A DNA stretch of 64,000 nucleotides from Neobacillus cucumis (GTDB lineage Bacteria > Bacillota > Bacilli > Bacillales > Cytobacillaceae), in contig NZ_JAFBEX010000003.1 in assembly GCF_016908975.1 (NCBI RefSeq), forward strand, positions 62,001 to 126,000, in the 5' to 3' direction. Position 1 is the stretch's first letter, and every line of letters begins with the position of its first letter. The position numbers and the translations under genes are program-made. Under the pieces are notes generated by a model, which was given only the letters and a program-made list of their open reading frames with translations, did no database searches and was not told the origin of the DNA. Below, in pieces: positions 63,929-64,000 of this stretch.

Positions 63929-64000
63929 TTACTTAGCCCCTTTGATTTATAGGAAATATTTTTCATTAATCAGAGGAAAATTTCTGCAATTCTCTTCATT
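63929..64000. other. End of window upstream of bkdR
   Basis: 72 bases with no complete gene; presumably the bkdR leader. Nothing further can be supported. Confidence 0.3.

Overview
This window is chromosomal DNA of an endospore-forming Bacillaceae (Bacillus or a close relative). Low-GC sequence, strong GGAGG-type ribosome binding sites, frequent TTG/GTG starts, sporulation sigma factor and spore genes, and gene order that follows the Bacillus subtilis spm-ypu / spoVA-spoIIA / yqk-yqj / bkd segment all support this. Most genes lie on the minus strand. I see no rRNA, tRNA, CRISPR array, prophage or complete transposase gene.

Layout. 1-2071: spmB (cut by the window edge), spmA, dacB, a spore-cortex operon with a sigma-E type promoter. 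2100-8062: sodF, ypuI with an unrecognised upstream gene, scpB-scpA (condensin partners), a 28-aa YjcZ-type protein, ypuF, ribT, ypuA. 8063-8898: a long gene-free stretch holding a composite repeat. 8899-15250: lysA, a reduced spoVA operon (AF, AEa, AB, AA, without AC-AD-AEb), and the spoIIA operon (sigF, spoIIAB, spoIIAA) behind a clear sigma-H promoter. 15348-20036: dacF, pdp, pupG, drm (nucleoside salvage). 20259-26059: xerD, yqzK, fur, spoIIM, an EndoQ-like nuclease, nudF, the tiny mciZ, yqkF, yqkE. 26100-29700: an insertion relative to B. subtilis order, holding scoA-scoB, HMG-CoA lyase and a small hydrophilic protein, bracketed by two repeat families. 29699-43567: yqkD, a CDGSH protein, a YolD/Y-family polymerase pair with two LexA-like boxes, yqzH, a SWIM-SNF2 protein, a short-chain dehydrogenase, proI, rnz, zwf, DNA polymerase IV, a tripeptidase. 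43655-53475: acyl-CoA carboxylase beta subunit, methylmalonyl-CoA epimerase, a Prli42-like micropeptide, L,D-transpeptidase, YqjA-like membrane protein, brxB, meaB and both methylmalonyl-CoA mutase subunits. 53619-63928: the bkd operon (ptb, bcd, buk, lpdV, bkdAA, bkdAB, bkdB) with a sigma-54 promoter and its activator bkdR.

Metabolic logic. The right 20 kb reads as branched-chain amino acid breakdown: Bcd deaminates Leu/Ile/Val, the BKD complex makes branched acyl-CoAs, Ptb and Buk convert these to acyl-phosphate and acid with ATP gain, and propionyl-CoA from Ile/Val can go through the carboxylase, epimerase and B12-dependent mutase to succinyl-CoA. HMG-CoA lyase and the 3-oxoacid CoA-transferase (ScoAB) would finish leucine carbon to acetyl-CoA. 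The biotin carboxylase/BCCP partner of the carboxylase and the acyl-CoA dehydrogenase steps are not in the window.

I found no clearly new multi-gene system. The most notable observations are the spoVA operon without its core genes, two homologous composite palindromic repeats (one carrying a nested terminal-inverted-repeat element), an XerD with serine where the conserved catalytic lysine is expected, several micropeptide genes (mciZ, Prli42-like, YjcZ-like, a 46-aa unknown), and a 33-bp palindrome placed like an enhancer site upstream of the bkd sigma-54 promoter. All protein assignments come from recognising motifs and gene order, not from a database search.
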